From contig CACNRW010000003.1 in the NCBI GenBank assembly GCA_902622875.1, positions 62,001 to 126,000 of the forward strand: a DNA stretch of 64,000 nucleotides, read 5' to 3'. The position numbers and the translations under genes are program-made. Below the pieces are notes generated by a model, which worked only from the letters and a program-made list of their open reading frames with translations, ran no database searches and had not been told where the DNA came from. Below are positions 63,190 to 64,000 of the stretch, piece by piece (positions within the stretch are counted from its first letter, which is position 1; the number at the start of each line of letters is the position of its first letter). This DNA is from an uncultured SAR116 cluster alpha proteobacterium. Its GTDB lineage: Bacteria; Pseudomonadota; Alphaproteobacteria; Puniceispirillales; Marisalimonadaceae.

Positions 63190-63756
63190 CTAAGTTTTAG
63201 CTTTTTCTACATAAGTGTAGTCTGAAGGTCTAACTACTATTTTAGTCCCAACTTCAATATGACCAGGTACCATTATTTTGATGCCATTTTTTAAAATAGC
63301 TGGTTTAAAAGATGAGGAAACAGTTTGCCCTTTTATAACAACATCAGCTTCAATTATTTCTTCAATACAATTATCAGGCATAATAACAGAAACAGGCCTT
63401 TCATTATGTAGATTTATAATAACACTCATACCATCTTGTAAAAAGGCCGCTTGTTCTCCTATCATATCTATATTAACTGTGATTTGCTCGAATGTTTGAT
63501 TGTTCATGAATATAAGATTGTCATTTTCTCTATATAAAAATATATGAGGTGTTTCCTCTAAGATTACCTTTTCTACATTTTCGGAGGATCTAAATCTTTC
63601 ATTAAGTTTTGATCCATTCTTTAAGCTTCTTAGCTCAATTTGTGCAAATGCCCCTCCTTTGCCAGGCTTTACATGGTTTGTTTTAGTTACTACCCATAAT
63701 TCATTTTTATGTTCTATTACATTACCTGGTTTTATTGTATTTCCATTAACTTTCAA
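63190..63756 (-). CDS. efp: translation elongation factor P
   Basis: MKVNGNTIKPGNVIEHKNELWVVTKTNHVKPGKGGAFAQIELRSLKNGSKLNERFRS; PGKGGAF modification loop. Confidence 0.97.
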   Translation of the reverse strand: MKVNGNTIKPGNVIEHKNELWVVTKTNHVKPGKGGAFAQIELRSLKNGSKLNERFRSSENVEKVILEETPHIFLYRENDNLIFMNNQTFEQITVNIDMIGEQAAFLQDGMSVIINLHNERPVSVIMPDNCIEEIIEADVVIKGQTVSSSFKPAILKNGIKIMVPGHIEVGTKIVVRPSDYTYVEKAKT

Positions 63757-63757
63757 A

Positions 63758-64000
63758 TTACTTTCCTCTGTAAATATTTGTAATTTGGTTTAATAAATAT
63801 AAGGCTTCTTCATATGGCCGTTGAAAAGAATTTCTACCAATTATTGAGCCGCTTGCTCCACCTAAATATAGTTCTTTAATTTCGTTCAAAAGACTATCTT
63901 TATCTTTTGAGTTACCTCCAGAAAAAACTACCAACCTTTTCCCATTAAAGCATGATTGTACAACATGTTTTATACGGTCGGTTAAAGAATCAATTGGAAT
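63758..64000 (-). CDS. class I (DhnA-type) fructose-bisphosphate aldolase, C-terminal fragment (truncated by window edge)
   Basis: Reverse-strand translation IPIDSLTDRIKHVVQSCFNGKRLVVFSGGNSKDKDSLLNEIKELYLGGASGSIIGRNSFQRPYEEALYLLNQITNIYRGK*. Confidence 0.75.
   Translation of the reverse strand: MPIDSLTDRIKHVVQSCFNGKRLVVFSGGNSKDKDSLLNEIKELYLGGASGSIIGRNSFQRPYEEALYLLNQITNIYRGK

Noticed and set aside
1-64000. CRISPR arrays, prophage, transposases, toxin-antitoxin or restriction-modification systems
   Set aside because: No regularly spaced repeats and no ORFs with such motifs were recognised anywhere in the window.

Overview
AT-rich 64 kb window from a compact bacterial chromosome. Gene content and order look alphaproteobacterial: petABC with an alphaproteobacterial-type Rieske, carAB divergent from yqeY-dnaG-rpoD, uvrC-pgsA-moaD-moaE, an ELM1-family protein, a TIGR02186-like protein beside TauE/SafE, and a non-Cys L31. 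I see about 57 protein-coding genes and one tRNA (CAU anticodon). I see no rRNA, CRISPR array, prophage or insertion sequence. Most of the window is housekeeping and densely packed. The items most worth follow-up are: (1) a CCA-adding-enzyme-family gene whose conserved N-terminus is open in frame but has no ATG/GTG/TTG, implying an AUU-type start as in E. coli infC/pcnB; (2) a MotA/MotB-like membrane pair (ExbB/TolQ-MotA-like channel plus coiled-coil OmpA-domain protein with a MotB-like TM aspartate) with no flagellar genes nearby; (3) a three-gene sugar-acid cluster whose 'RraA-like' member carries an aldolase-type Arg-Asp pair; (4) an MsrP-SelO pair with no MsrQ beside it, plus scattered Mo transport and cofactor genes; (5) repeated interlocking of convergent genes through a shared 4-nt stop motif (TTAA/TTAG). 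All functional calls come from reading the sequence and recalling family motifs; no database search was run.
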